From Dietzia natronolimnaea (GTDB lineage: Bacteria > Actinomycetota > Actinomycetes > Mycobacteriales > Mycobacteriaceae), in assembly GCF_039525805.1 (NCBI RefSeq), contig NZ_BAAAHZ010000014.1: DNA of 64,000 bases. One strand, 5' to 3'. Under the pieces are notes generated by a model that ran no database searches, was not told the origin of the DNA, and saw only the letters and a program-made list of their open reading frames with translations. Every line of letters begins with the position of its first letter. Positions within the stretch are counted from its first letter, which is position 1. The position numbers were made by a program, and so were the translations under genes. This document shows positions 50,307 through 59,086 of this stretch, piece by piece.

Positions 50307-51563
50307 ATGGGCTTCACCATCGCGGAGAAGATCCTCGCCAGGACCACCGACCAGGCCACCGTGCACGCCGGGGAGAACCACGCCGTCCGGCCGTCGCGGA
50401 TGATCGCCTACGACTTCCCCGGGTACACCGACGTCATGTTCCGGCAGATGCACGAGGACTTCGGCATCACAGAGCTCGAGGACCCCGGCCGGTACGTGGT
50501 CTTTATCGACCATATGCTCACCAGGAAGGACCAGCGGGAGACCGAGGTCCACCAGGTGACCCGGGACTGGTGCGAGTTCTACGGAATCGAGCTCCACGAG
50601 GCCGAGGGAATCGGCCACCAGCTGACCGCCGAGCTCGGCCTGGCGACCCCCGGTGACTTCCTGGTCCACTTCGACGGCCACATCAGCGGGGTGGGCGCCT
50701 TCAACGCCCTCGGCTGGGGCATCCGACGCGACCTCATCGAGGCCTGGGTCACCGGGCAGGTGCACGTGGACATCCCCCGGACCACCCGGTTCGAGCTCAC
50801 GGGGACGTTCCCGGACGGGGTGGACAGTCGCGATCTGGTCCACACCATCATCGAGCTGGTGGGCGCCGACGGCTGCGCCCACCAGGTCATGGAGTTCGGC
50901 GGTCCCGGCGCCCGGGACATGGCGATCGACCACCGGCAGGGCCTGTGCGGGATGGCGATGTTCACCGGCGCGGTGTCGGCGATCTTCGAGCCCGATGACG
51001 TCTCGGTCGCCTACGCCGGCGAGGTCGCTCGCGGGGAGTTCGAGCCGGTCTACCCCGACGCCGACGCCACCTACGCCGCACGCCACAGCATCGACCTGTC
51101 GACGCTCGTGCCCCGCGTCGTCCGGCCGGGCTCGGCGCGCGTGGCCAACACCTCTACGGCTGCCGAGCTCGAGGGCACCCCCATCACCCGGGCCTTCATC
51201 GGGTCGTGCGCCAGCGGACGGATCGAGGACCTCCGGGCGGCCGCCCTCGTGCTCGACGGGCAGAAGGTCGCACCGTCGGTCGAGCTCAACATCGTCCCGA
51301 CGTCCAAGAAGGTGTTCGCCCAGGCCGAGGCGGAGGGGATCCTCGACGTCCTGCGCACCGCCGGGGCGACGATCGCCGAGTCGAGCTGCGACTTCTGCTT
51401 CGGTTACCAACAACCGCTCCAACCCGACGAGAACTGCATCTCCACCGGCGTCCTCAACATCACCGGCCGGATGGGCAGCCCTGAGGCAAACATCTACATG
51501 GGCTCGCCCTACACCGTGGCCGCCAGCGCGATCACCGGCACCATCGGGGAGGCGTCCCGATGA
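50307..51563 (+). CDS. LeuC-like aconitase-family hydratase large subunit
   Basis: A 418-residue protein with [4Fe-4S] cluster ligands: GSCASGRIEDL (first Cys) and SSCDFCFGYQ (two Cys, C-x2-C). MGFTIAEKILARTTDQATVH and FIDHMLTRKDQRETEVHQVT are as in LeuC and dimethylmaleate hydratase large subunit (DmdA). The C-terminus NCISTGVLNITGRMGSPEAN, IYMGSPYTVAASAITGTI is the GSP/SPY substrate block. The genome also carries leuA at 63006 for true leucine synthesis, so this LeuC copy in an IclR-controlled operon is probably catabolic. It lies 3 bp after the lyase stop and overlaps the small subunit (ATGA). Confidence 0.92.
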   Translation: MGFTIAEKILARTTDQATVHAGENHAVRPSRMIAYDFPGYTDVMFRQMHEDFGITELEDPGRYVVFIDHMLTRKDQRETEVHQVTRDWCEFYGIELHEAEGIGHQLTAELGLATPGDFLVHFDGHISGVGAFNALGWGIRRDLIEAWVTGQVHVDIPRTTRFELTGTFPDGVDSRDLVHTIIELVGADGCAHQVMEFGGPGARDMAIDHRQGLCGMAMFTGAVSAIFEPDDVSVAYAGEVARGEFEPVYPDADATYAARHSIDLSTLVPRVVRPGSARVANTSTAAELEGTPITRAFIGSCASGRIEDLRAAALVLDGQKVAPSVELNIVPTSKKVFAQAEAEGILDVLRTAGATIAESSCDFCFGYQQPLQPDENCISTGVLNITGRMGSPEANIYMGSPYTVAASAITGTIGEASR

Positions 51564-52087
51564 GCGCGTACTCGCCGCCGCCCGACCTCATCACCGGCCG
51601 CGTCGCCTGGGTCTTCGGGGACGACTTCGACATCGACCTGGTCGTGGGCGTGGCCAACATCAAGACCTACGACCGCGAGCTCCTGCGGTCGGCGTGCATG
51701 CAGGACTTCGACTCCGGCTTCGCCGAGCGCGTCCGCCCCGGCGACATCGTCGTGGGAGGTCGGAACTTCGGCTACGGCCACCCGCACTACCCGCCGATGA
51801 TCGCCCTCCGGGACCTGGGGATCGCCGCCGTCGTGGCCGAGTCGTTCTCCCCCGGCTTCTGGCGGGGCGAGACGTTCAACGGCATGCCCCTGATCACCAT
51901 CCCGGGAGTCACCGCGGCGGTCACGCAGGGCGACGAGATCACCCTCGATTGGCGCACCGCGACCCTGGAGGCCACCACCGGCACCCGGATCACGGGGACC
52001 CCACCCAACCCTCGTACCGTCGCGATCATCGAGGCCGGCAGCTCGTACGACCTGCTGCTGGCCGAGCACGCCCCCGCGCGGACCTGA
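51560..52087 (+). CDS. LeuD-like hydratase small subunit
   Basis: A 175-residue swivel-domain protein from ATG 51560, overlapping the large-subunit stop. ITGRVAWVFGDDFDIDLVVG, GDIVVGGRNFGYGHPHYPPM and AVVAESFSPGFWRGETFNGM match the LeuD pattern (GDxIDTDxI; GxNFGCGSSREHAP), but the serine-rich SSRE loop is GHPHYPP here, which fits a different substrate from isopropylmalate. With the large subunit it forms the dehydratase/hydratase. A 26-bp tandem repeat begins 15 bp after its stop. Confidence 0.9.
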   Translation: MSAYSPPPDLITGRVAWVFGDDFDIDLVVGVANIKTYDRELLRSACMQDFDSGFAERVRPGDIVVGGRNFGYGHPHYPPMIALRDLGIAAVVAESFSPGFWRGETFNGMPLITIPGVTAAVTQGDEITLDWRTATLEATTGTRITGTPPNPRTVAIIEAGSSYDLLLAEHAPART

Positions 52088-52101
52088 ACCCCCTCTCCAC
52101 C

Positions 52102-52178
52102 GCACCTCCTGACCGCTCCTCCTCATTGCACCTCCTGCCCACTCCTCCTGACCGCACCCCTGCCCACTCCTCCTGACC
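52102..52178 (+). repeat. 26-bp tandem repeat, three copies, after the hydratase gene
   Basis: Units at 52102-52127, 52128-52153 and 52154-52178, each beginning GCACC and ending in a CTCCTCCT-rich stretch. The spacer also holds the AAGGA ribosome site of the transporter gene. Confidence 0.8.
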
Positions 52179-52195
52179 GACAAGGACGCGACACC

Positions 52196-53557
52196 ATGAC
52201 CGAAGTCCACCAGCCGCAGCATCACGCCGCGGCTGCCCCACCTGCGGCCGACCACCCCACGGTGGACGCCCCGCAGCGCACCCCCGACCCCCGGCTCACC
52301 CGCCGGGCGGCGCTCGCCGGCGGGGTCGGCACCCTCATCGAGTACTACGACTTCGCCGTGTACGGGTTCCTGGCGATCTTCATCGCGCCGCTCTTCTTCC
52401 CCTCGCAGGACCCCGCGGCGTCGATCCTCTCGACCCTGGCCGTCTTCGGCGTCGCCTACGTGGCACGACCGGTCGGCGGCATCTTCTTCGGGCGCCTCGG
52501 TGACCGGATCGGCCGCCGGACGGCGCTCATCGCCAGCGTCGTGGCCATGGGCGTCGCCAGTGGCATCCTCGGGATGCTCCCGACCCACGCCGCGATCGGC
52601 GTCGCCGCCCCGATCCTGCTCGTTCTGGTCCGCCTCGCGCAGGGCTTCTCGGCCGGCGGCGAGATCGGCGGCGCGGCGACGTACATCGCCGAGACCGTGC
52701 CCGCCAGCCGCCGCGGCTTCTTCGGTTCCTTCACCCCGATCGGAGCCACCCTCGGCTTCGCGGTGGCCGCCGCCGTCGTCGGTCTGGTCACCCTGATCGT
52801 CGGCGAGGAGGCCATGGCCTCGTGGGGCTGGCGCATCCCGTTCCTCCTCGCCCTCCCCCTGGCCTTCGTGTGCCTGCGCATCCGGATGAAGCTCGAGGAC
52901 ACCCCGGAGTTCGAGGCGATGGCCGAGAAGAAGGAGGTCGTCAAGAACCCCCTCCTCGGCGTCCTCCGGGACCACCCGTGGTCGGTGGCCAAGGTCGTCG
53001 GCGTCGCCGTGGCGATGAACGGCTCGGGCTACATCGCGCTGACCTACTTCAGCGTCTACCTCACCAACGATCTCGGGTTCAGCAAGAGCGCCGTGTACTG
53101 GACGTCCGCGATCGCGATCGCCTGCGCGTGCGCCACCTTCCCGATCAGCGGCGCCCTCACCGACCGCTTCGGCCGCAAGCCCGTGCTGATCGCGGGATAC
53201 CTGTCCTACATCGTGATCGCGGTCCCCGTGTTCATGGTGCTGGGTGCGACGCAGAGCATCGTCGTGGTGGGGCTGGTGTACTTCGTCTACATGGTCCTCA
53301 ACGGAGTGGTGCAGGTGCCCGCGTTCCCGCTGTTCACCGAGCTCTTCGGCCGGAGCGTCCGCTACACGGGCGTCGCCCTGGGCTTCAACATCGGGACGAT
53401 CGTCGCGGGAGGGACCGCGCCGTACTTCGCCGCGCAGCTCGTCGCCTGGACCGGCAGCGGCATGGCGCCCGCATACTGGGTGATCGGGGTCTGCGTGATC
53501 GGGCTCCTCACCGTGTCCACCATCGCCGAGACGGGAAAGAAGGCCCTGCCGAGATGA
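52196..53557 (+). CDS. Metabolite:proton symporter of the MHS family (MFS)
   Basis: A 453-residue permease, start ATG 52196 with AAGGA upstream. GVGTLIEYYDFAVYGFLAIF is the MHS TM1 signature, followed by VARPVGGIFFGRLGDRIGRR (motif A) and LVRLAQGFSAGGEIGGAATY; VPASRRGFFGSFTPIGATLG and the C-terminal GALTDRFGRKPVLIAGYLSY (second motif A) also match. The N-terminal tail is His/Ala-rich. MHS carriers take up mono- and dicarboxylates such as ketoglutarate, citrate or shikimate, which fits a diacid substrate for this operon. Its stop overlaps the next start (ATGA). Confidence 0.94.
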   Translation: MTEVHQPQHHAAAAPPAADHPTVDAPQRTPDPRLTRRAALAGGVGTLIEYYDFAVYGFLAIFIAPLFFPSQDPAASILSTLAVFGVAYVARPVGGIFFGRLGDRIGRRTALIASVVAMGVASGILGMLPTHAAIGVAAPILLVLVRLAQGFSAGGEIGGAATYIAETVPASRRGFFGSFTPIGATLGFAVAAAVVGLVTLIVGEEAMASWGWRIPFLLALPLAFVCLRIRMKLEDTPEFEAMAEKKEVVKNPLLGVLRDHPWSVAKVVGVAVAMNGSGYIALTYFSVYLTNDLGFSKSAVYWTSAIAIACACATFPISGALTDRFGRKPVLIAGYLSYIVIAVPVFMVLGATQSIVVVGLVYFVYMVLNGVVQVPAFPLFTELFGRSVRYTGVALGFNIGTIVAGGTAPYFAAQLVAWTGSGMAPAYWVIGVCVIGLLTVSTIAETGKKALPR

Positions 53558-54486
53558 TCCCCACCCCGGGTGACGCCGCCGCTCTGCGCGTGGCCGTCGA
53601 GCCGACCCGCGACCCCCACCTCGTCACCGCGGTGGAGGGCGCGGGCGGCTCGGTGGTGTCGCTCGACGAGGCGCGGGTCCTGGTGTGGATCGGCGGCCCC
53701 GAGGGGTTCCCGACCCTGCCGGAGCGCGTCGAGTGGGTGGCGCTCAGCACCGCGGGCATCGAGCACTTCGTCGCCGCGGGGGTGCTCGACGACCGCCGGA
53801 CCTGGACCAACGCATCCGGTTTCTACGCCCGGGGCGTCGCCGAGCACGCGCTGGCCCTGCTGCTCGCGGGCACCCGGCAGGTCGTCCGGTCAGCCCACAC
53901 CCGCTGGGCCAAGGACGCCGTCGACCCGGCCGTCCGCACGCTCCGGGACGCCTCGGTCGCGATCATCGGCGCCGGCGGCATCGGCCGCGAGCTCGTGCCG
54001 CTGCTCACCGCCTGCGGGGCGCGGACCCTCGCCGTCACCAGGTCCGGCCGCCCGGTCGAGGGAGCGGCCCTCACCGCCCCGGCCGAGCAGACCGACGAGG
54101 TGCTCGCGCAGGCCGACCACGTGGTGCTGGCCGCGCCCGACACCCCGGAGACCCGTCACCTGATCAACGACCGCACCCTCGCGCTGCTGCGCCCGCACTC
54201 CTGGATCGTCAACGTGGCCCGCGGGCCCCTCATCGACCAAGCCGCCCTCCACCGCGCGCTCACCGGCGGCCTGATCGGCGGCGCCGCGCTCGACGTGACC
54301 GATCCGGAGCCGCCCGCGCCGGACGACCCGCTCTTCGGCCTCGACAACGTGGTGATCACCCCGCACGTCGCCAACCCGGCCGGGCGACTCACCGAGGAGA
54401 TGGCCGGGCCGCTCGCGGAGAACCTGCGCAGGTTCGTCGACGGCGAGGACCTGCTGTCCGTGGTCGAGTACGGCCGCGGATACTGA
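53554..54486 (+). CDS. D-isomer-specific 2-hydroxyacid dehydrogenase
   Basis: A 310-residue protein from ATG 53554, coupled to the symporter. VAIIGAGGIGRELVPLLTAC is the NAD motif (GxGxxG), followed by HVVLAAPDTPETRHLINDR (the catalytic-Arg block of the family is HVVLAxPxTxxTxxLI), VNVARGPLIDQAALHRALTG and GGAALDVTDPEPPAPDDPL with the catalytic Glu, and VITPHVAN with the catalytic His. It would oxidise or reduce a 2-hydroxyacid. In this operon it may turn over the oxoacid product or the diacid substrate itself. Confidence 0.93.
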   Translation: MIPTPGDAAALRVAVEPTRDPHLVTAVEGAGGSVVSLDEARVLVWIGGPEGFPTLPERVEWVALSTAGIEHFVAAGVLDDRRTWTNASGFYARGVAEHALALLLAGTRQVVRSAHTRWAKDAVDPAVRTLRDASVAIIGAGGIGRELVPLLTACGARTLAVTRSGRPVEGAALTAPAEQTDEVLAQADHVVLAAPDTPETRHLINDRTLALLRPHSWIVNVARGPLIDQAALHRALTGGLIGGAALDVTDPEPPAPDDPLFGLDNVVITPHVANPAGRLTEEMAGPLAENLRRFVDGEDLLSVVEYGRGY

Positions 54487-54543
54487 CGCTCACCACCCCG
54501 CGACCCGAGGGGTGCACCCGTCGCACGCCCCGGACGGGAGTCG

Positions 54544-55377
54544 TCAATCCACCGCACGGCGGATGAACCCGCGCAGACCGACGGCAGCGAAGGCGACCGT
54601 CGAGACCGCGAGCCCGAGCGCGATCCACTCCGCCCCCAGATGCGGAGACGAGGTCAGGGCGCCGCGCATCCCCTCCGAGACGTAGGTGAGCGGGTTGAAC
54701 AGCGTCAGCACCTGGAACCACCGCAGGGAATCGAGCAGCTGCCACGGGTAGAACGTGGCGCCGGTGAAGATCAGCGGCGTCAGGGCCAACGCGAACACCA
54801 TGTTGATGCGCCGCGCCGGGACCGACGTGCCCAGCACCAGTCCGATCGACGCCCCGGCGAGGCCGCCGACGATCAGGAGCAGCGCGAACACTCCCCAGTT
54901 CGCACCGCCGGTCTGCACCCCACCCGGCAGGATCAGAGCCGCGAGCGGCAGGATCAGCAACGCGGCGATCAGGGACCGCCCGGTCGCGAACACCAGCTTC
55001 TCCACCCCCACCATCAGCGGGGAGATGGGCGCCAGCAGCCGGTCCTCGATCTCCTTGGTGTACGAGAACTCGATCACCAACGGCAGTGCCACGTTCTGTA
55101 GGGCCGTCAGCACGAGCGTCAGTGCGATGATGCCCGGCAACAGCTGCGTCGCGTAGGACTCGTCCACCGCACCGATCTCCGGCAGGACCAGGCCAAAGAC
55201 GAAGAGGAACGCCAACGGTTGCATGAGCGACTGCGCGAGGAAGCCCCCGAGCTCGTGACGGAGGGTGTTCCAGATGTCGCGCTGCAGCAGGCCCAGGAAG
55301 GCGCGGACACCGGTCGCGCGCGCCAGCATCGGGTCAGGGTCTCTCGTCAGTTCACGGTCGCTCGTCACGTCACTCAT
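54544..55377 (-). CDS. ABC-2 type exporter permease
   Basis: A 277-residue permease from ATG 55377, overlapping the ATPase stop. It has six hydrophobic segments: LAQSLMQPLAFLFVFGLVLP, TQLLPGIIALTLVLTALQNV, SLIAALLILPLAALILPGGV, VFALLLIVGGLAGASIGLVL, NMVFALALTPLIFTGATFYP and IALGLAVSTVAFAAVGLRGF. The FSYTKEIEDRLLAPISPLMV loop and the family tail TYVSEGMRGALT are ABC-2 (DrrB/NodJ-like) hallmarks. Forms a drug or lipid exporter with the ATPase; substrate unknown. Confidence 0.93.
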   Translation of the reverse strand: MSDVTSDRELTRDPDPMLARATGVRAFLGLLQRDIWNTLRHELGGFLAQSLMQPLAFLFVFGLVLPEIGAVDESYATQLLPGIIALTLVLTALQNVALPLVIEFSYTKEIEDRLLAPISPLMVGVEKLVFATGRSLIAALLILPLAALILPGGVQTGGANWGVFALLLIVGGLAGASIGLVLGTSVPARRINMVFALALTPLIFTGATFYPWQLLDSLRWFQVLTLFNPLTYVSEGMRGALTSSPHLGAEWIALGLAVSTVAFAAVGLRGFIRRAVD

Positions 55378-56300
55378 CGCAGCTCCCGCCCGGTCAGGTG
55401 CACGAACACGTCTTCCAGACTGCCCTCGAGCCGGCGCACGTCCCGGACCACGGCTCCCCGTTGTTCGGCGACCGCGATCGCCTCGCCCAGGCGGCTGTCG
55501 CCGTAGCACCGCACCCGCCACCGCCCCTGCTCGAGCTCGGCGGACTCCGTCTCCCCGAGCTCTGCCAGCAGCGGAGCGGGATCGTCGTGGGCGTCCAACA
55601 CCAGCTCGATGCCGCGACCACCCGGCAACAGATCCCGCAGACCGGCCGGGGTGTCCAGCGCGATCCGCTCACCGTGGTCGACGATCGCGATCCGCTCGCA
55701 CAGCCGATCCGCCTCCGCCATGTCGTGCGTGGTCAGCATGATCGTGGTGCCGGATCGGTGGAGGTCGGTCACCCGGTCCCAGAGGAACAACCGCGACTGC
55801 GGATCCAGCCCCGTGGTCGGTTCGTCGAGGAAGAGGAGCGGCGGACGGTGCATGAGCGCCCGCGCGATGAGCAGGCGCTGCGCCATACCGCCGGAGAAGT
55901 TCTCCACCTGCTCGTCGGCGCGGTCCGCCAACCCGAACTGCTCCAACAGCTCGCGCGAGCGCCTTCGCCTGTCCTTCAGTCGCATGCCGTAGTAGGCGCC
56001 GTGGAACGTCAGGTTCTCCAGGGCGGTCAGCGATCGGTCCAGGTTGCTCTGCTGCGGCATCACGGCGATCCGCCGTTTGACGGCCTGCGGTCCGGCCACC
56101 ACGTCGATGCCGTCGATCCGCGCGGTGCCGGAGGTCGGCCTCACCCGGGTGGTGAGGATGCCGAGCGTCGTGGTCTTGCCGGCGCCGTTGGGCCCGAGCA
56201 GTCCGAAGAGCTCGCCGCGACCGACCGTGAAGTCGATGCCCCTGAGCGCCACCGGACCACGGCGACCGTACTGTTTGCGCAGGTCGCGGACCTCGACCAT
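55374..56300 (-). CDS. ABC transporter ATPase, daunorubicin-resistance type
   Basis: About 308 residues. Walker A GLLGPNGAGKTTTLGILTTR, signature FSGGMAQRLLIARALMHRPP, Walker B LLFLDEPTTGLDPQSRLFLW, H-loop TTHDMAEADRLCERIAIVDH. PRRPTSGTARIDGIDV and the C-terminal ELVLDAHDDPAPLLAELGET (DUF4162-like) are typical of the DrrA group. ATG 56300 (MVEVRDLRKQYG) was chosen; a GTG near 56343 gives a longer form. The gene overlaps its permease by 4 bp. Confidence 0.93.
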   Translation of the reverse strand: MVEVRDLRKQYGRRGPVALRGIDFTVGRGELFGLLGPNGAGKTTTLGILTTRVRPTSGTARIDGIDVVAGPQAVKRRIAVMPQQSNLDRSLTALENLTFHGAYYGMRLKDRRRRSRELLEQFGLADRADEQVENFSGGMAQRLLIARALMHRPPLLFLDEPTTGLDPQSRLFLWDRVTDLHRSGTTIMLTTHDMAEADRLCERIAIVDHGERIALDTPAGLRDLLPGGRGIELVLDAHDDPAPLLAELGETESAELEQGRWRVRCYGDSRLGEAIAVAEQRGAVVRDVRRLEGSLEDVFVHLTGRELR

Positions 56301-56490
56301 CGGATCGTCGACGCGCTCCTCCGCCCGAGTGTCGCGGAGCACTTCCGTCCGGCCGTCGCGGCGCCCGGCGTCGTCGTTCAGGCCCACACAGTCCTCCGAT
56401 CGCTGACCACACACCCTAGCGTTCGAGAGCCACCCCTCGACGGCACCGTCCCTCGACTTCCTCGTCCCTCGACCTCCCCGTCCGTCGACG

Positions 56491-56544
56491 GCAAGGACGT
56501 TCCGCACACATCGCCCGAGAGGCGGGTGTGCGGAACGCTCTTGC
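56491..56544. terminator. GTTCCGCACA-core palindrome (copy B)
   Basis: GCAAGGACGTTCCGCACAC (56491-56509) and GTGTGCGGAACGCTCTTGC (56526-56544) pair with two mismatches. It lies between asd (minus, ending 56661) and the ABC ATPase (minus, start 56300), where it would terminate asd transcription. No long T-run. Confidence 0.65.
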
Positions 56545-56660
56545 CTTTGCGGGCGTCGGGCGCACGTCGGGCGGGCGACGGACGTGCGGCGGGCGAGCGG
56601 ACGAGCGGCGGACAGCGGGCGTGCGGCGGACGTAGGAACCCCCGCCCCGCAGCGGGCGCG

Positions 56661-57707
56661 CTACTTGACCAGCAACTCCGCGATCTGGATGGTGTTGAGC
56701 GCGGCGCCCTTGCGCAGGTTGTCGCCCGCCACCATGAGGTTCAGGCCCCTGCTGCCCTCGATCGACTGGTCCTGGCGGATGCGGCCCACCAGCGACTCGT
56801 CGATGCCCGCGGCGTCCAGCGGGGTAGGCACGTCCACGACCTTGACGCCGGCCGCCTCCGACAGCAGCTCGCGCGCCTGCTCCGGGGTGATGTCCCGCTC
56901 GAATTCGGCGTTGATGCTCAGCGTGTGACCGGTGAACACCGGCACGCGCACGCAGGTGCCGGCCACGCGAAGCTCCGGCAGCCCGAGGATCTTGCGTGAC
57001 TCGTTGCGCAGCTTCTGCTCCTCGTCGGTCTCCTCGGACCCGTCGTCGACCAGCGCGCCCGCCATCGGCAGGACGTTGAACGCGATCGGCGCCACGTACG
57101 GCCCCGTGTCGTCCACGCTCAGCGCCCGCCCGTCGTGCACGAGCTCGTGGCCCGCGCCGATGTTGCCTGTCACCTGGTCGTTGAGCGCGTCGACGCCGGC
57201 GAGACCCGACCCGGACACGGCCTGGTAGGTGGAGACGACGAGCCGCTTGAGCCCGGCCGCGTCGTGGAGCACCTTGAGGACCGGCATCGCGGCCATGGTG
57301 GTGCAGTTGGGGTTGGCGATTATGCCCTTGGGCGGGTTCTGCGCGGCCTCGGGATTGACCTCGGAGACGATCAGCGGGACGTCGGGGTCCTTTCGCCAGG
57401 CGCTGGAATTGTCGACGACGACGGCGCCGGCCGCCGCGAACCTCGGCGCCTGCTCCTTGGACATCGTGCCCCCGGCCGAGAACAGCGCGATGTCGATGCC
57501 CGCGAGCTCCTCGTCGGTGGTCGCGGCGGTGTCCTCGACCACGATGTCCTCACCACGGAACGGCAGCGTGGTGCCCGCCGACCGCGCGGAGGCGAAGAAC
57601 CGCACCTCGTCGGCCGGGAACTCCCGCTCCTCCAGCAGGGCGCGCATCACGCGCCCCACCTGGCCCGTGGCTCCGACTACGGCGACAGTGGTCATCTGAG
57701 AGGTCAT
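56661..57707 (-). CDS. asd: Aspartate-semialdehyde dehydrogenase
   Basis: Second step of the aspartate pathway (lysine, diaminopimelate, threonine, methionine): NADPH-dependent reduction of aspartyl phosphate; 348 residues. TVAVVGATGQVGRVMRALLE binds NADP; the catalytic Cys is C135 in ANPNCTT; STYQAVSGSGLAG and the Arg/His-bearing VPVFTGHTLSINAEFERDIT complete the active site. Two in-frame ATGs, 57707 and 57695; AGGAG abuts the first and is 12 nt from the second, so the start is uncertain by 4 codons. In related genera asd directly follows lysC; here a foreign gene and a terminator intervene, so asd needs its own promoter. Confidence 0.97.
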   Translation of the reverse strand: MTSQMTTVAVVGATGQVGRVMRALLEEREFPADEVRFFASARSAGTTLPFRGEDIVVEDTAATTDEELAGIDIALFSAGGTMSKEQAPRFAAAGAVVVDNSSAWRKDPDVPLIVSEVNPEAAQNPPKGIIANPNCTTMAAMPVLKVLHDAAGLKRLVVSTYQAVSGSGLAGVDALNDQVTGNIGAGHELVHDGRALSVDDTGPYVAPIAFNVLPMAGALVDDGSEETDEEQKLRNESRKILGLPELRVAGTCVRVPVFTGHTLSINAEFERDITPEQARELLSEAAGVKVVDVPTPLDAAGIDESLVGRIRQDQSIEGSRGLNLMVAGDNLRKGAALNTIQIAELLVK

Positions 57708-58083
57708 CTCCTGGTGTGCTCGGCGGCCCGTTAGGGCTCTGGTGTCGGCCGCCCGCGGGTGGGAGCTCCACCCTGCGCTCGGGTCGGCCGATGATCGCCC
57801 AGTCTACCGGCCGTGCGAAGGCCCTCCAGCGACTCTCGTCACACCGCCCCCGCGACTCCGCAGCCCACGCCCCACCTCGCCATCGCCGACCAACGAGAAG
57901 TCTGTTCGGCTCACATCGGCCGAAAGGGAGGTGCGCGAAACGCTCTTTTCGACGGGCCGGCGGGTCCGACGCTCGACGGGCCGGCGGGTCCGATGCTCCA
58001 CATGGCCGCCCGTCTCCACAGACAATGCCGAAATCGCGGGATGGACGAGGGATGCCACGCTCGTCGTCGTCGACGCTTGCCCC
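57708..58083. other. Intergenic between asd and the DUF559 gene
   Basis: About 376 bp. It should hold the asd promoter (minus) and the DUF559 promoter (plus), but no convincing -35/-10 pair was recognised. A 24-bp direct repeat lies at 57949-57996. GTGCGCGAAACGCTCTTTTC (57931-57950) resembles one arm of the palindrome family at 56491. Confidence 0.35.
57949..57996 (+). repeat. 24-bp direct repeat, two copies
   Basis: TCGACGGGCCGGCGGGTCCG followed by ACGC (first) or ATGC (second), head to tail. It sits about 90 bp before the DUF559 start. Confidence 0.9.
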
Positions 58084-58938
58084 ATGCGCCCCGACCCGTC
58101 ACCCCGCCGCACCCGCGACCTCGTCCCCGAACGCGGGCGGCGCCTGCATTCCAGCGGCCTCGTCCCGCACCACCGGGGCCTGTGGGCCCCGCGCACCGCC
58201 GACCGCAACCACCCGCTCACCCGGATCACGGCGATCACCGCGCTGTACCCCGGCGCGATCGCGACCGGCTGGCTGGCCGCCGACGCACACGGTCACCCGT
58301 TCCCGCCGCGGGACTACCCCGACGAGTTCGCCGCCGGCTCGACGCGGGTACGTCGGCCCGGCATGATCGGCCGCCAGTACACGATCCCACGGGAACACGT
58401 GTGCCACCTGAGCGGAACCGCGGGTGCCGGCCTGGCCGCGAGCCCCGCATGGGCGCTGTTCGACATCGCGCGGCGCGGTGACCTGACGGACGCCGTCTGC
58501 GCGCTGGATGCGGGTCCGTCCATCGGCGTCGACCCGGAGCGCGACGTCCGGCCACTCGCGATGAACCCCCGACGGATCCCCGGCAAACGCCAGGTCCTGG
58601 CGGCGCTCGACCTGTGTGACATCGGCGCCCAGTCACCGTGGGAGACCCGGACCCGACTGTTCCTGATGAATCACGGTCTCACGGGGTTCGAGACGCAGGT
58701 CCCCGTGCCCGGCCTTCCTTATCACCTCGACCTCGGGCGCCGGGACCTCAAGGTCGGCGTCGAGTACGACGGCGAGTACCACCGCGACCCGGCGCAACAC
58801 GCCAAGGACCTCACCCGCTGGAACCGACTCCGTCTCGCGGGATGGCTGGTCTACCCCCTCACCACCACGATGGTCACCCGCGACGCGCAGGCGACCGCCG
58901 CCGACATCCGGGCCGGCGTCCGCGAGCGCGGCGGCTGA
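58084..58938 (+). CDS. DUF559 / Vsr-like endonuclease-fold protein with AbiEi-like N-terminus
   Basis: A 284-residue protein, ATG 58084. The N-terminus (RGRRLHSSGLVPHHRGLWAP, then RITAITALYPGAIATGWLAA) resembles the type IV toxin-antitoxin AbiEi domain found in these actinobacterial proteins. The C-terminus has HLDLGRRDLKVGVEYDGEYH, RDPAQHAKDLTRWNRL and GWLVYPLTT, the DUF559 PD-(D/E)XK pattern (D...EYDG...H). Nuclease activity is inferred from the fold and has not been shown for this family. It is oriented against lysC and asd and separates them. A four-unit 18-bp repeat overlaps its stop codon. Confidence 0.8.
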   Translation: MRPDPSPRRTRDLVPERGRRLHSSGLVPHHRGLWAPRTADRNHPLTRITAITALYPGAIATGWLAADAHGHPFPPRDYPDEFAAGSTRVRRPGMIGRQYTIPREHVCHLSGTAGAGLAASPAWALFDIARRGDLTDAVCALDAGPSIGVDPERDVRPLAMNPRRIPGKRQVLAALDLCDIGAQSPWETRTRLFLMNHGLTGFETQVPVPGLPYHLDLGRRDLKVGVEYDGEYHRDPAQHAKDLTRWNRLRLAGWLVYPLTTTMVTRDAQATAADIRAGVRERGG

Positions 58939-59005
58939 CGGCAGTGCGCCGCTCGACGGCGGTGCGGCGGCTGACGGCAGTACGCCGACTCACGGCAGTG
59001 CGCCG
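58934..59005 (+). repeat. 18-bp tandem repeat, four copies, across the DUF559 stop codon
   Basis: Units of about GCTGACGGCAGTGCGCCG at 58934, 58952, 58970 and 58988. The first unit contains the TGA stop. Followed directly by the hairpin at 59011. Confidence 0.9.
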
Positions 59006-59010
59006 ACGAA

Positions 59011-59059
59011 AAGACAGTTCCGCACACTCGCTCTCGGGCGATGTGTGCGGAACTGTCTT
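59011..59059. terminator. Bidirectional terminator, GTTCCGCACA-core palindrome (copy C)
   Basis: A 17-bp perfect stem: AAGACAGTTCCGCACAC (59011-59027) / GTGTGCGGAACTGTCTT (59043-59059). Flanked by GAAA on the left (U-run when read from lysC) and CTCG on the right. Placed exactly between the convergent DUF559 and lysC genes. Confidence 0.85.
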
Positions 59060-59086
59060 CTCGAGGTGGGGGTGCAGGGGCTCGGG

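Noticed and set aside
58934..59005. 18-bp repeats as a CRISPR array
   Set aside because: The units are contiguous, with no spacers.
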